Shown one piece after another: positions 33,373 through 41,917 of a stretch of DNA of 64,000 nucleotides. The notes under the pieces are model-generated. The model had not been told where the DNA came from, ran no database searches, and saw nothing but the letters and a program-made list of their open reading frames with translations. Origin of the DNA: Brumimicrobium sp964585545 (lineage in GTDB: Bacteria > Bacteroidota > Bacteroidia > Flavobacteriales_D > Crocinitomicaceae); assembly GCA_964585545.1 (NCBI GenBank), contig CAZPDT010000007.1, positions 1-64,000 on the forward strand, in the 5' to 3' direction. Each line of letters opens with the position of its first letter. The stretch's first letter is position 1. Made by a program: the position numbers and the translations under genes.

Positions 33373-35748
33373 TTATTTTAAGACATTAATATGACCCATT
33401 TTTAATTGGAGCTCATCGTCAAAAATTGATCTGTATTGTATTTTCCAGACATAAGTTGCATCGGGTACAGGTTCTCCTTCATAAGTGCCATCCCATTCGA
33501 AGTTTTTATCATCAGATGTGTATACGAGTTCTCCCCATCGATTGAATATTTGTATGTGAAACTCAACAACACCTATTGTACTCACTCTAAACACATCATT
33601 ATGTCTGTTGCGATCAGGAGTAAAACTATTTGGAATATAGAGATAAAACTCATCCAATATTCGGATGGTTTTTGTGATCGTGTCCAAACAACCGTATTGA
33701 TCCATTGCTATTAGAGTAACGTCGTATGTCCCTGTATCAGAATATGTTTCATTTGGGTGGGTCATTGTTGAGGTTGAGCCATCCCCCAAATCCCATTCAT
33801 AACTGTTTCCATTCTCGGTTAGATTCTGAAAGGTTATGGGCAGTCCTATGTACATAGGATAAGTTATTGGGCGGAAATTTGCATCAGGACGTTTCACTTC
33901 AACTACAGTCTGTGCACTTACTTGGAAGGTTTGACAATCATCTTTAACAATCACACTGTATCGGGTTGTAGAATCTGGAGTTACCCATACCGTAGGAGTA
34001 GTTTCTCCTGAATGAGGCCAGTAATAATAATAGTTGCCAAATCCACCTGTTGCAGTAACACTAATTTGAACAGAATCTCCAGGACATGTAATTTGACGAG
34101 GAGAAATATCCAATAATAAAGGTGGACTTAAAATAGTAACGGTAACTTCGCCTGTTGTTGTTTCGCCGCATTGATCTGTAACTTCAACAGTGTAAGTTGA
34201 GGTTTTTGGCGCTGCTACCTCAACAGTATTTGTAGTACTTATAACTTGACCATTTGGGTTTCTCCATGTGTAAGTATATACTCCAGAGCCTCCCATTGCT
34301 TCAACGGATAAAATGTAGGGAACATAAGGACATTGTTCAACAATATCCGGACTCATATTGAGTGTTAAAGGATCAAAAACAGGGACTGTAACTTCTGCCG
34401 ATGCTGTTACTGTCTCATTTAAACAATCATCCGTTACACTCACTGAATATGTTTGTGTTGAAGAAGGACTTACAGTAATTGTTGGAGTTGTTTCCCCTGT
34501 ACTCCATTGATAGGTGTAACTTCCACCCCCTCCAGTAGGTTCTGGAATTAATTCCACATCGTCTCCAGGGCAAAACATCGTCTGGTCATCAAGGGTAACA
34601 CCTACAGGTTCAGTGGGCTGTATAAATAATTCAATAGTTTGAAAATCATCATTTCCACATGGATCCTCAATTTCAAACTCTAAAATTAGGTTCACAATTT
34701 GACTAAGTGTCATGTTGTTGAGGGCATCAATAGTAAAGGTTAAAGTTGATTGTCCAGCATTGAAGTGTACGCTTGAAGGAATGGATGAATAATCAACTCC
34801 TTGCACGGCATCGCCTAGAATATTAATTGGAATTGTTAAGGGTTCACTTACCTTTGGTCCAGAACGTGTAATTGTTACAATAGCACTTGTACAGCCTTGG
34901 GCCATGGTAGCACCATCACCTGTAGGGTCGCTTGTTAAGGTGTAATCTACAGATACGGGTTGGATACTCTCAAGGCTGTTCTTTTCTAAAAATATTCCAG
35001 AATCGTATATAGCATCAGATACATCTGCTATTGCAATAATAAGGTGATAGGTTTCGCCGCATTCAACTTTAGATACAGCCTGTAGAGGCTTTGTAAATCC
35101 GTCGTACTGAACATAATATGGATTGCTGTAATAGGGCGAGTTTGATCCATCTCCATTGTCTTGGTAATATGTTTGGTAGGTGTGATCATTTACGTTGTTA
35201 ATGGTTACAGGGTAATTTGTGTTGGGGATTATGGCCATATTTTTAGAACCACCTGGGATGCCTGGACCTGAAATGAAAAATGCAAAGACATCATTAAATT
35301 CGGTGCCTACATATTCTGGATATTCTTCTGATGCAAAAACATATTTAAACTTTACACTATCGGAAAGAGGAATAAAATCAAACTCTAACACTGCAGCATT
35401 ATAGGTAGATGTTCCTACCAGATTGCTCAATTGAGCATAACCTGATTTATTGTTGTCTATTCCAGCATTAGGACTATTGTTGGGTCCATAAGGCCCTTCT
35501 ACTCCAGGACCAATTTTACCCGTTGTCATGATGATGCCTTCGTCTATACCGATGCTTGCGTTTGTAGCATCGAAAGTTCCTATTGCTTGAGAAGCACCAT
35601 GATATTGCACATTTGATACTTGAACACCACTTCCTAAAAGTACATTTTGTACAAGTTGTGTTGCAGACATACCACCATTTGTTTGCAATTGTGCAATTGA
35701 TGCAAATGTTAGAGCCCCAAAGATTAAAGATATGTAAAGTTTTTTCAT
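33373..35748 (-). CDS. Choice-of-anchor L / PKD protein with gliding-associated C-terminal sorting domain
   Basis: A 791-residue secreted protein. A signal peptide is followed by a choice-of-anchor L domain (about 25-215: GIDEGIIMTTGKI, FVFASEEYPEYVG-like strand, FNDVFAFFISGPG). A Calx-beta-like segment and three repeats with YTYQWSTGETTPTITVSPSS-like sequence follow. Near the C-terminus are a PKD domain (YEWDLGDGSTSTMTHPNETY) and the CHU_C domain (YIPNSFTPDRNRHNDVFRV, FNRWGELVYTSDD, WDGTYEGEPVPDATYVWKI). That last domain is the type B sorting signal for T9SS export, so this is a probable cargo of the machine encoded nearby, and an adhesin-like role is plausible. Confidence 0.92.
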   Translation of the reverse strand: MKKLYISLIFGALTFASIAQLQTNGGMSATQLVQNVLLGSGVQVSNVQYHGASQAIGTFDATNASIGIDEGIIMTTGKIGPGVEGPYGPNNSPNAGIDNNKSGYAQLSNLVGTSTYNAAVLEFDFIPLSDSVKFKYVFASEEYPEYVGTEFNDVFAFFISGPGIPGGSKNMAIIPNTNYPVTINNVNDHTYQTYYQDNGDGSNSPYYSNPYYVQYDGFTKPLQAVSKVECGETYHLIIAIADVSDAIYDSGIFLEKNSLESIQPVSVDYTLTSDPTGDGATMAQGCTSAIVTITRSGPKVSEPLTIPINILGDAVQGVDYSSIPSSVHFNAGQSTLTFTIDALNNMTLSQIVNLILEFEIEDPCGNDDFQTIELFIQPTEPVGVTLDDQTMFCPGDDVELIPEPTGGGGSYTYQWSTGETTPTITVSPSSTQTYSVSVTDDCLNETVTASAEVTVPVFDPLTLNMSPDIVEQCPYVPYILSVEAMGGSGVYTYTWRNPNGQVISTTNTVEVAAPKTSTYTVEVTDQCGETTTGEVTVTILSPPLLLDISPRQITCPGDSVQISVTATGGFGNYYYYWPHSGETTPTVWVTPDSTTRYSVIVKDDCQTFQVSAQTVVEVKRPDANFRPITYPMYIGLPITFQNLTENGNSYEWDLGDGSTSTMTHPNETYSDTGTYDVTLIAMDQYGCLDTITKTIRILDEFYLYIPNSFTPDRNRHNDVFRVSTIGVVEFHIQIFNRWGELVYTSDDKNFEWDGTYEGEPVPDATYVWKIQYRSIFDDELQLKMGHINVLK

Positions 35749-35912
35749 CTATTCTGTAGTATAACGCATAAAAATACAAATAGTTGTCTTAAATATAATA
35801 ACAATTTACGCGCCAAACTAAAATTTTAATTATTTAACTTTTATTGTATTAGTGTTTTTTAACGTAAAATTGCCAATAGAAACTACATTTCGATTAAATT
35901 TACCAGCTTGAA

Positions 35913-36779
35913 ATGAAGAAGCGAAAGAAAAATACCAAATGGTTTAAAAAAGCTACAAAAATTGTAGGTATGGATCCGCATACTTATAAAGAAAAGTGGG
36001 CAATTAAAATCAATAGAGTGCAATGGCTGAGTGTTTTATTGGTCTCTGTAATACTATTATTTGTTTTGAGTTATTTTATTTTTTCCTATACTCCAATTGG
36101 AACACTGCTCCCAGAAAATGTTAAAAACAGAAATAAAAAAGATATCGAAAATACAGCTGTGAGAGTGGCCATGCTAGAAAAACAAATAGATTATCAAGGA
36201 AAATACATTGCTAATCTTCAAAATGTTATCTTGGGAAAAGTTCCGATTGATTCAGTATATGATATTGAAGATTCCGCTGATGTTATGGATGTTGAAGATC
36301 ATGACTTTCATGTGGATACAGCACTTTCTAAAGCAGAACAGATTTTAAATAGAACGCTGAAATACAATGCCGAGATATCAAAGCAGAAACGAAGTGGAAT
36401 TTTGGATCAACTTTTCCTTTATGATCCTGTTATAGGGAGAATTAGCCAGAAGTTTAAGATTCCAAACCATCCAGGAGTAGATATCGTCACAAAAGAAAAT
36501 GAACAAATAAAATCTTGTTTGGATGGAATTGTTATCCATTCCTCCTATGATGATAAGGATGGCAATACCGTAATTATTAGTCATAAGCATGGTATATCTT
36601 CAGTTTATAAACATGCAAAATCGATTTATGTGAAAATTGGAGACCATGTAAAAACCGGCGAAGCAATCGGAATTGTTGGAAATACTGGAAGTCAATCTTC
36701 TGGACCTCATTTGCATTTTGAGTTGTGGAATGATATGGGACCTTTAAATCCACTTGATTATTTTTCTTTTGGGAAATAA
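35913..36779 (+). CDS. Membrane-anchored M23 family peptidoglycan endopeptidase
   Basis: A 288-residue protein with a basic cytoplasmic N-terminus, one membrane helix (about 37-60), a helical stalk (75-160) and a C-terminal LytM/M23 domain. The metal site is visible as HPGVD (His186, Asp190) and HLH (266-268), so the domain should be catalytically competent. Such enzymes cut peptide cross-bridges during growth or division, and some regulate amidases instead. It converges on the DUF4956 gene 20 bases away. Confidence 0.92.
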   Translation: MKKRKKNTKWFKKATKIVGMDPHTYKEKWAIKINRVQWLSVLLVSVILLFVLSYFIFSYTPIGTLLPENVKNRNKKDIENTAVRVAMLEKQIDYQGKYIANLQNVILGKVPIDSVYDIEDSADVMDVEDHDFHVDTALSKAEQILNRTLKYNAEISKQKRSGILDQLFLYDPVIGRISQKFKIPNHPGVDIVTKENEQIKSCLDGIVIHSSYDDKDGNTVIISHKHGISSVYKHAKSIYVKIGDHVKTGEAIGIVGNTGSQSSGPHLHFELWNDMGPLNPLDYFSFGK

Positions 36780-36799
36780 ATAAAGGCGGGAAGAAGGAC

Positions 36800-37411
36800 T
36801 TATTTTTTATCCTTGTAAAAGATTTTAACTTCTGCTGTATCGTTAAGAAAATTGATGCGGTCAATTTCAAACCGAATAATTTCTAATCCTGTCTTTTGTT
36901 CTAAATCTCTCTTCATTTCTTCATGCTTTTCAGGCAAAATGAGATGGATATTTTCATAAGTAATAAGTTGGCGCCTTTCTTTGTCTTTCCACCAATAAAA
37001 CTCCAATCCAGTAATCATTATCACGGCAGATATGTTGATAATTAAAACCTCTGCTAGACTAATGTCTTGCGTAGCAAGAGAGTTTACAATCGACAGTCCA
37101 ATCACAACAAATAAATAGGTCATTTCCTTAATCTCTATTGTGTGTGTGCGGTACCGAATAATTCCAAATATTGCAAAAAGTCCAAGCCCCATGCCCACAC
37201 CAATATCGAATTTTTTTAGCGCAAAAGACAGGAAAAAAGTAACCAAACCAATCAATAGAAAGGTAAAAACATAATCTTTTTTTCTTGTTTTTTTATAGTA
37301 GATAAAGCGCACAATAAAGGTAAGAAAAATAAAATTGAGCAACAAACGGAACAATAATCCGTAGAGATCAATGCTAAAGATTTCAATGTTTAAGAGTTCT
37401 TGGAAATTCAT
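36800..37411 (-). CDS. DUF4956 membrane protein
   Basis: A 203-residue protein of the DUF4956 family. Four or so hydrophobic helices fill residues 15-145 (LLFRLLLNFIFLTFIVRFIYY, FTFLLIGLVTFFLSFAL, GLFAIFGIIRYRTHTIEIKEMTYLF), and a soluble C-terminal domain follows. The IRYRTHTIEIKEMTYLF segment is the most conserved part. It overlaps the VTC-domain gene by four bases (ATGA). This pairing suggests a membrane partner of a polyphosphate-type enzyme, but no function has been shown to my knowledge. Confidence 0.85.
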   Translation of the reverse strand: MNFQELLNIEIFSIDLYGLLFRLLLNFIFLTFIVRFIYYKKTRKKDYVFTFLLIGLVTFFLSFALKKFDIGVGMGLGLFAIFGIIRYRTHTIEIKEMTYLFVVIGLSIVNSLATQDISLAEVLIINISAVIMITGLEFYWWKDKERRQLITYENIHLILPEKHEEMKRDLEQKTGLEIIRFEIDRINFLNDTAEVKIFYKDKK

Positions 37412-38163
37412 ATTTCTGATGTTTTTAATTTATCTAAATGCAATAGTGTCACCTTAAAGTTATTGTATTTAATACTGCTGCCTTTTGAAAGCATGACAAG
37501 GCCTATGCAATATTTACTAAATGAACAAGGACGAACTTTAATCTTATTCATCAATTGATAGGCAGGAGAGCGTTTGTTTAGTTTTTTTTGCTTGAGCTCT
37601 GCGATTACAACATGACTAATGTTTTTGCTTTGGGTGGTTGAAAACTGTACTTCTAAGTCTAAAGTAAAACGTTCTTCTAAGCTTGGGTTAACTAAAGTTA
37701 TTCTTTTGTATTCAACCAAAAGACAAGGTTTTATTGTACTGATTTCACCCATGTTTTTTTTGATGAAAAACTGTTCTTTCTTATTTAGGTTGCTTTGTAA
37801 GTTTTCAACAGTAATTCTTTCTTTTGTAGTTCTTCTTTTATGCCTTTTTTTCACCTCTAAAAAAGTGGTTTCTGTGTTTTCATATCTTCTGAAACGCACT
37901 TTATATCGATGCTCTTTTTTGTTGTGATGGTCTAAATAAAATGAATGCTGGGGCGTGTCAAAATACAAATTCTGATAAGGAGCAATTCGATGCCCATTGA
38001 TTTCTAAAACAGAATATTGGTCGATTAATTCACTGATAATTTGAGGTAATTTTGATGCTGGGACAATAAATTTAGTGTCGACCCTATTCATAAGATGAGC
38101 CGCTTGCAGTCCCTCGAGGTTAAGAGAATGATATGCTTTAAGGATATTGGGTATTCTTTTCAT
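37408..38163 (-). CDS. VTC-domain protein, putative polyphosphate polymerase
   Basis: A 251-residue protein of the VTC fold (CYTH/triphosphate tunnel superfamily). The expected basic and acidic tunnel residues are visible: MNRVDTKFIVP, LYFDTPQHSFYLDHHNKKEHRYKVRFRRY, FLEVKKRHKR, KERITVE, LLVEYKRITLVNP and FTLDLEVQF, VIAELKQKK. In yeast Vtc4 this domain makes polyphosphate from ATP. The bacterial versions occur with DUF4956 proteins as here, and the two genes overlap by four bases. Whether this protein makes polyphosphate is inference. Confidence 0.85.
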   Translation of the reverse strand: MKRIPNILKAYHSLNLEGLQAAHLMNRVDTKFIVPASKLPQIISELIDQYSVLEINGHRIAPYQNLYFDTPQHSFYLDHHNKKEHRYKVRFRRYENTETTFLEVKKRHKRRTTKERITVENLQSNLNKKEQFFIKKNMGEISTIKPCLLVEYKRITLVNPSLEERFTLDLEVQFSTTQSKNISHVVIAELKQKKLNKRSPAYQLMNKIKVRPCSFSKYCIGLVMLSKGSSIKYNNFKVTLLHLDKLKTSEI

Positions 38164-38480
38164 TTCTTAAAGTCATAAAAATAAGAATTGTATCCACATT
38201 AACCCTATTATTTATCGCATTCTTTTATGTGAATATAAATCCACTTAAAATTTGAGGATATAGTTTCTGTAAGAAAACGTTATTTTCTCCGTTACCCAAT
38301 GTTGGTTGGATACAATACTCATTTAGATGAAGAATGATCTCCTGAATAGTTCGGGTTAATAATACAGATTAAGGCTGCTTGTAAGAAAATTATGTGATTA
38401 AATTTCCGAAACACATTTAAAATATTAATTTCGTACACCATACACTAAAAATAGTCTTGTATGGGATAATTAGCTAAAAT
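38164..38480. other. Divergent spacer with a probable repeat copy
   Basis: The 317 bases between the VTC gene and cdd contain a probable diverged repeat element (38199-38359). No clear promoter motif was recognised for cdd. Confidence 0.4.
38199..38359. repeat. Probable diverged copy of the inverted-repeat element
   Basis: TTAACCCTATTATT (38199-38212) and AGTTCGGGTTAA (38348-38359) face each other 161 bases apart. The right end fits the family well; the left end is diverged, so the pairing may be partly chance. Confidence 0.45.
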
Positions 38481-38954
38481 ATGAAAAAAGAATTTACATT
38501 TTCGTATGATAATTACCCTTCGATTCAAGGATTAAATCGAGACCAGCAAAAAGCAATCAAAGCCGCTGAAAAAGCTTGTAAAAATGCGTATGCCCCATAC
38601 TCTAATTTTAAGGTAGGCGCTGCTCTACTGTTGGAAGACGACACGCTTGTAAAAGGAAGCAATCAAGAAAATAGGGCCTACCCTTCTGGATTGTGTGCTG
38701 AAAGGGTTGCCCTTTTTTCTTACGGAGCTCAACAGACCAAACAAGGAATAAAAATCTTAGCAGTTGCAGCAGAAGGGGAGATGCTTAAAATCAATGATTA
38801 TTTCTCTCCATGTGGTTCGTGCCGTCAGGTCATGACTGAATACGCTGAAATGCAAGACCAACCTTTCGAGATTGTTATTAAAAATGGTGATGGTAGTTGT
38901 TCTGTTTTTGAAGGAATTCACCATTTATTGCCTTTTGTTTTTGGGAGTCGATAA
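38481..38954 (+). CDS. cdd: Cytidine deaminase
   Basis: Cdd, 157 residues, deaminates cytidine and deoxycytidine to the uridine forms in pyrimidine salvage. The active site is GLCAERVALF, where Cys72 binds zinc and Glu74 is the proton shuttle, together with SPCGSCRQ (Cys111, Cys114). The start segment NAYAPYSNFKVGAALL and NQENRAYPSG are substrate-binding motifs. The N-terminus is about 20 residues longer than the short tetrameric enzymes. It stands alone, with a 400-base gap before pdhA. Confidence 0.95.
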   Translation: MKKEFTFSYDNYPSIQGLNRDQQKAIKAAEKACKNAYAPYSNFKVGAALLLEDDTLVKGSNQENRAYPSGLCAERVALFSYGAQQTKQGIKILAVAAEGEMLKINDYFSPCGSCRQVMTEYAEMQDQPFEIVIKNGDGSCSVFEGIHHLLPFVFGSR

Positions 38955-39184
38955 TTCTGAATGTTAGAGATAATTCTATTTGCAACTGTTTTTCCTTTTC
39001 TTAGTTGTTGTCCGAGGCAGAGATTTTTCCCCACAAAGAATGTAAACCACAGCGAAGTGGATGTCTTAAAACGACAAAACTGCTGCGATATTGACAATTC
39101 TCGAACTCAATGACATTCTTTAATATGTTCATTTTGCCCTGATTTTTATTGTCTTGCGTTTTCTGCATTTTGAATCATCCACTA

Positions 39185-39232
39185 TCTAAATTCTACAATC
39201 TAAAATCTACCATCTAAAACAATTCGGGTTAT
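39185..39232. repeat. 14-bp tandem repeat joined to a dispersed-repeat end
   Basis: TCTAAATTCTACAA, TCTAAAATCTACCA and a partial third unit follow one another (39185-39220) and run directly into AATTCGGGTTAT (39221-39232), an end of the dispersed family. A related CCAAATCTACCA stretch lies near 53381. Confidence 0.6.
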
Positions 39233-39319
39233 AGCGTTTTTAAAAGTTGTCTGTTTTTGATTAAATATGATTTAAAAGACTATTTGGTGATTTTCTTTAG
39301 ATTTAAGATAATTATATTT

Positions 39320-39327
39320 TATATTTG
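39320..39327 (+). promoter_or_regulatory. -7 promoter element of pdhA
   Basis: TATATTTG lies 27 bases before the pdhA ATG. No -33 element at proper spacing was found. Confidence 0.4.
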
Positions 39328-39354
39328 TCTACTTGAATTAAACTGTAATAAAAA

Positions 39355-40407
39355 ATGGCAGCAAAATCATCAAAAAAACCAAAGAAGACAACGAAAAAAG
39401 AGAGTGCTTCAAAAAAGGCCAAATTTTCTAAGGATACTTATGTAAAATGGTATAAGGACATGTTGCTTATGCGCAAGTTCGAAGAAAAAGCAAGCCAATT
39501 GTATATCCAACAAAAATTCGGAGGATTTTTGCATTTGTATATTGGTCAAGAAGCAATTGTTGCTGGAACAGTTAGTGCTACGCGAAAAGACGATCTTCAC
39601 ATAACAGCCTACCGTTGTCATGCCCATCCAATTGGACTCGGAACCGATGTGCGACCATTAATGGCAGAGCTGTTTGGTCGTCAGGCAGGTGTTGCTAAAG
39701 GAAAGGGAGGCTCAATGCACTTTTTTGATAAAGAAAAGAACTTCTTAGGAGGTCATGGTATTGTTGGTGCTCAAATTCCAATGGGAGCAGGGATTGCTTT
39801 TGCTGAAAAATATAAAGGGACAGATAATGTTGTTGTTTGTTCTTTCGGAGACGGTGCTTCTCATCAAGGCGCACTTCACGAAACATTCAATATGGCGATG
39901 GTTTGGAAACTTCCTGTAATTTTTATTTTAGAGAATAACAACTATGGAATGGGGACTTCTGTTGAACGGGTTTCGAGTGTTCCCGATTTATCCACATTAG
40001 GATCCGCTTATGAAATGCCTTCTTTTATTGTTGATGGAATGACTCCCGAAGCAGTGCATGAAGCGATTGAAATGGCGGCTGAAAGAGCGCGAAAAGGTGA
40101 AGGTCCAACATTTTTAGATATTAAAACATATCGGTATAAAGGACACTCAATGTCTGACCCGCAAAAATACAGAACAAAGGATGAGGTAAAAGAATACCAA
40201 CAAAGAGATCCAATTGAACACTGTCTTAATATCATTAAGAAGAATTCTTATTTGAAAGAAAGTGAGATAAAAGAAATTCAAGAATGGGTAAACAATGAAA
40301 TTAAAGAGGCAATAGAATTTGCTGAACAAGCAGAATACCCAAAACCAGAGGAATTATATAACGATATATATAAATCTGATGATTACCCATATATTAAGGA
40401 ATATTAA
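39355..40407 (+). CDS. pdhA: Pyruvate dehydrogenase E1 component, alpha subunit
   Basis: PdhA, 350 residues, is half of the thiamine-diphosphate E1 enzyme that decarboxylates pyruvate. Motifs are YIGQEAIVAG, AYRCHAHPIGLG, GKGGSMHFF, the cofactor-binding GDGASHQGALHETFNMA ending in ENNNYGMGTSVERVS, and YRYKGHSMSDPQKYR. Residues 2-24 are an unusual lysine-rich extension (KPKKTTKKESASKKAK) before the normal start of the fold at about 25. The E1 beta gene is not adjacent; pdhC follows after 12 bases. Confidence 0.95.
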   Translation: MAAKSSKKPKKTTKKESASKKAKFSKDTYVKWYKDMLLMRKFEEKASQLYIQQKFGGFLHLYIGQEAIVAGTVSATRKDDLHITAYRCHAHPIGLGTDVRPLMAELFGRQAGVAKGKGGSMHFFDKEKNFLGGHGIVGAQIPMGAGIAFAEKYKGTDNVVVCSFGDGASHQGALHETFNMAMVWKLPVIFILENNNYGMGTSVERVSSVPDLSTLGSAYEMPSFIVDGMTPEAVHEAIEMAAERARKGEGPTFLDIKTYRYKGHSMSDPQKYRTKDEVKEYQQRDPIEHCLNIIKKNSYLKESEIKEIQEWVNNEIKEAIEFAEQAEYPKPEELYNDIYKSDDYPYIKEY

Positions 40408-40419
40408 AAATTTAAACGA

Positions 40420-41718
40420 ATGGCTGAAGTTGTATTAATGCCTAAACTTTCTGATACAATGACTGAAGGAGTTGTTGCGGAATGGCATAAAAAAGTTGGT
40501 GATGATGTCGAATCTGGTGAGTTACTCGCCGAAATTGAGACGGATAAAGCAACAATGGAATTTGAATCCTTTTACGATGGTAAACTACTGTATATTGGAG
40601 TGAAAAAAGGGGAAACAGCACCAATTAACGATATACTAGCAATTATTGGTGATGAAGGAGAGGATGTTGATCAACTGATTAAAGAACACGAAGAAGAAAA
40701 TAAAGAAAAACAGGATCAGTCGGAAGAAAAAGAAGATACAAATAAAAAGGATACTGCCGAAAAAAGTGATGCAGCCGACAAACAAGAAAAATCTACTGCA
40801 TCAAGTGAGCAAAAATCAGAAGAAAAAAATTCTGACACTGGTTCGGCTGTGCAGCAATCAAATGGTGGTAGAATTATCGCTTCGCCATTGGCCAAGAAAC
40901 TGGCAAAAGATAAAAACATCAATCTCTCTACTGTTAACGGATCGGGAGAAAATGGGCGCATTGTTAAACGCGATATAGAAAATTTTAAACCAAAAGCTGG
41001 TGGCGGTCAAAGCGTTGCTTCTGGTGCTGCAATGAAAGAATCATACACAGACAAAAATCTTTCTCAGATGCGTAAAACCATTGCTAAGCGACTTGCAGAC
41101 AGTAAGTTTACTGCACCCCATTTCTATCTTACCATTGATATTGATATGGACAATGCGATTGCTGCTCGGAAATCAATAAATGCTGTTGAAGGTATGCGTA
41201 TCTCTTTTAATGACTTGGTGATTAAAGCATCTGCAGCTGCATTGAGAAAGCATCCAGATGTGAATAGCGCATGGATGGGAGATAAAATCCGAAGATATGA
41301 CCATATTCATATTGGTGTAGCTGTTGCTGTAGACGAAGGATTATTGGTTCCTGTTGTTCGTTTTGCTGACTCAAAAGGATTGATGCAAATTGGGTCTGAG
41401 GTTAAAGATTATGCTCAAAAAGCAAAAGATAAAAAATTACAACCAAAAGATTGGGAAGGGAACACATTTACGGTGTCTAACCTTGGAATGTATGGAATAG
41501 AAGAGTTTACAGCAATTATTAATCCACCAGACAGCTGTATTTTAGCGGTCGGAGCAATAAAACAAGTTCCTGTAGTTAAAGATGGTGCTGTAGTTCCAGG
41601 AAATGTAATGCGTGTGACCTTATCTTGTGACCACCGTGTAGTAGACGGTGCAAAAGGTTCGGAATTCTTAAATACATTCAAATCATTTATTGAAAATCCA
41701 ATGATGATGTTGGTTTAA
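40420..41718 (+). CDS. pdhC: Pyruvate dehydrogenase E2, dihydrolipoamide acetyltransferase
   Basis: E2, 432 residues, forms the core of the pyruvate dehydrogenase complex. There is one lipoyl domain (1-77) with the lipoylated Lys43 in EIETDKATMEF. A long Glu/Lys/Ser linker (about 85-145) leads to the peripheral-subunit-binding domain (ASPLAKKLAKDKNINLSTVN). The acetyltransferase domain ends with the catalytic SCDHRVVDGAKG (His about 404). Some relatives carry two lipoyl domains; here one is seen. The stop codon TAA is the beginning of a dispersed-repeat end (TTAACCCGAACT). Confidence 0.95.
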   Translation: MAEVVLMPKLSDTMTEGVVAEWHKKVGDDVESGELLAEIETDKATMEFESFYDGKLLYIGVKKGETAPINDILAIIGDEGEDVDQLIKEHEEENKEKQDQSEEKEDTNKKDTAEKSDAADKQEKSTASSEQKSEEKNSDTGSAVQQSNGGRIIASPLAKKLAKDKNINLSTVNGSGENGRIVKRDIENFKPKAGGGQSVASGAAMKESYTDKNLSQMRKTIAKRLADSKFTAPHFYLTIDIDMDNAIAARKSINAVEGMRISFNDLVIKASAAALRKHPDVNSAWMGDKIRRYDHIHIGVAVAVDEGLLVPVVRFADSKGLMQIGSEVKDYAQKAKDKKLQPKDWEGNTFTVSNLGMYGIEEFTAIINPPDSCILAVGAIKQVPVVKDGAVVPGNVMRVTLSCDHRVVDGAKGSEFLNTFKSFIENPMMMLV

Positions 41719-41898
41719 CCCGAACTCAATACTATTCAGTGTACCTTCCAAAAAAAAAACGTACCAAACCAGCACGTGTATGAATAATTGTGCTTGGTGA
41801 ATGGATGTCATAGTAGCGCGGAAGGGAACGTGTATTTCACAAGACTCAATAGAATGATAGATCTACGAAAGCGGATTTAACATGGATTAGCGGGTTAA
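41715..41898. repeat. 184-bp inverted-repeat copy between pdhC and the KtrA-like gene
   Basis: It starts with TTAACCCGAACT (41715-41726), which includes the pdhC stop codon, and ends with ATTAGCGGGTTAA (41886-41898). The terminal eight bases TTAACCCG are perfect inverted repeats; beyond that the ends diverge. The 184-bp length is almost the same as that of the 33115-33297 element. An internal TGTATGAATAATT resembles the inner part of a right end. Confidence 0.6.
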
Positions 41899-41917
41899 TA
41901 ATTGAGACTGATTATAA

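Larger units (their letters stand above)
38955..39354. other. 400-base spacer between cdd and pdhA
   Basis: No gene or RNA was recognised. The right half holds a short tandem repeat and a dispersed-repeat end, then the pdhA -7 element. The left half (about 39010-39120) has a more mixed base composition than most spacers here and could be a decayed remnant, but no family was recognised. Confidence 0.4.

Noticed and set aside
35516..35779. Cysteine-rich frame overlapping the T9SS cargo gene on the same strand
   Set aside because: It is an out-of-frame reading of the signal peptide and N-terminus of the cargo gene.
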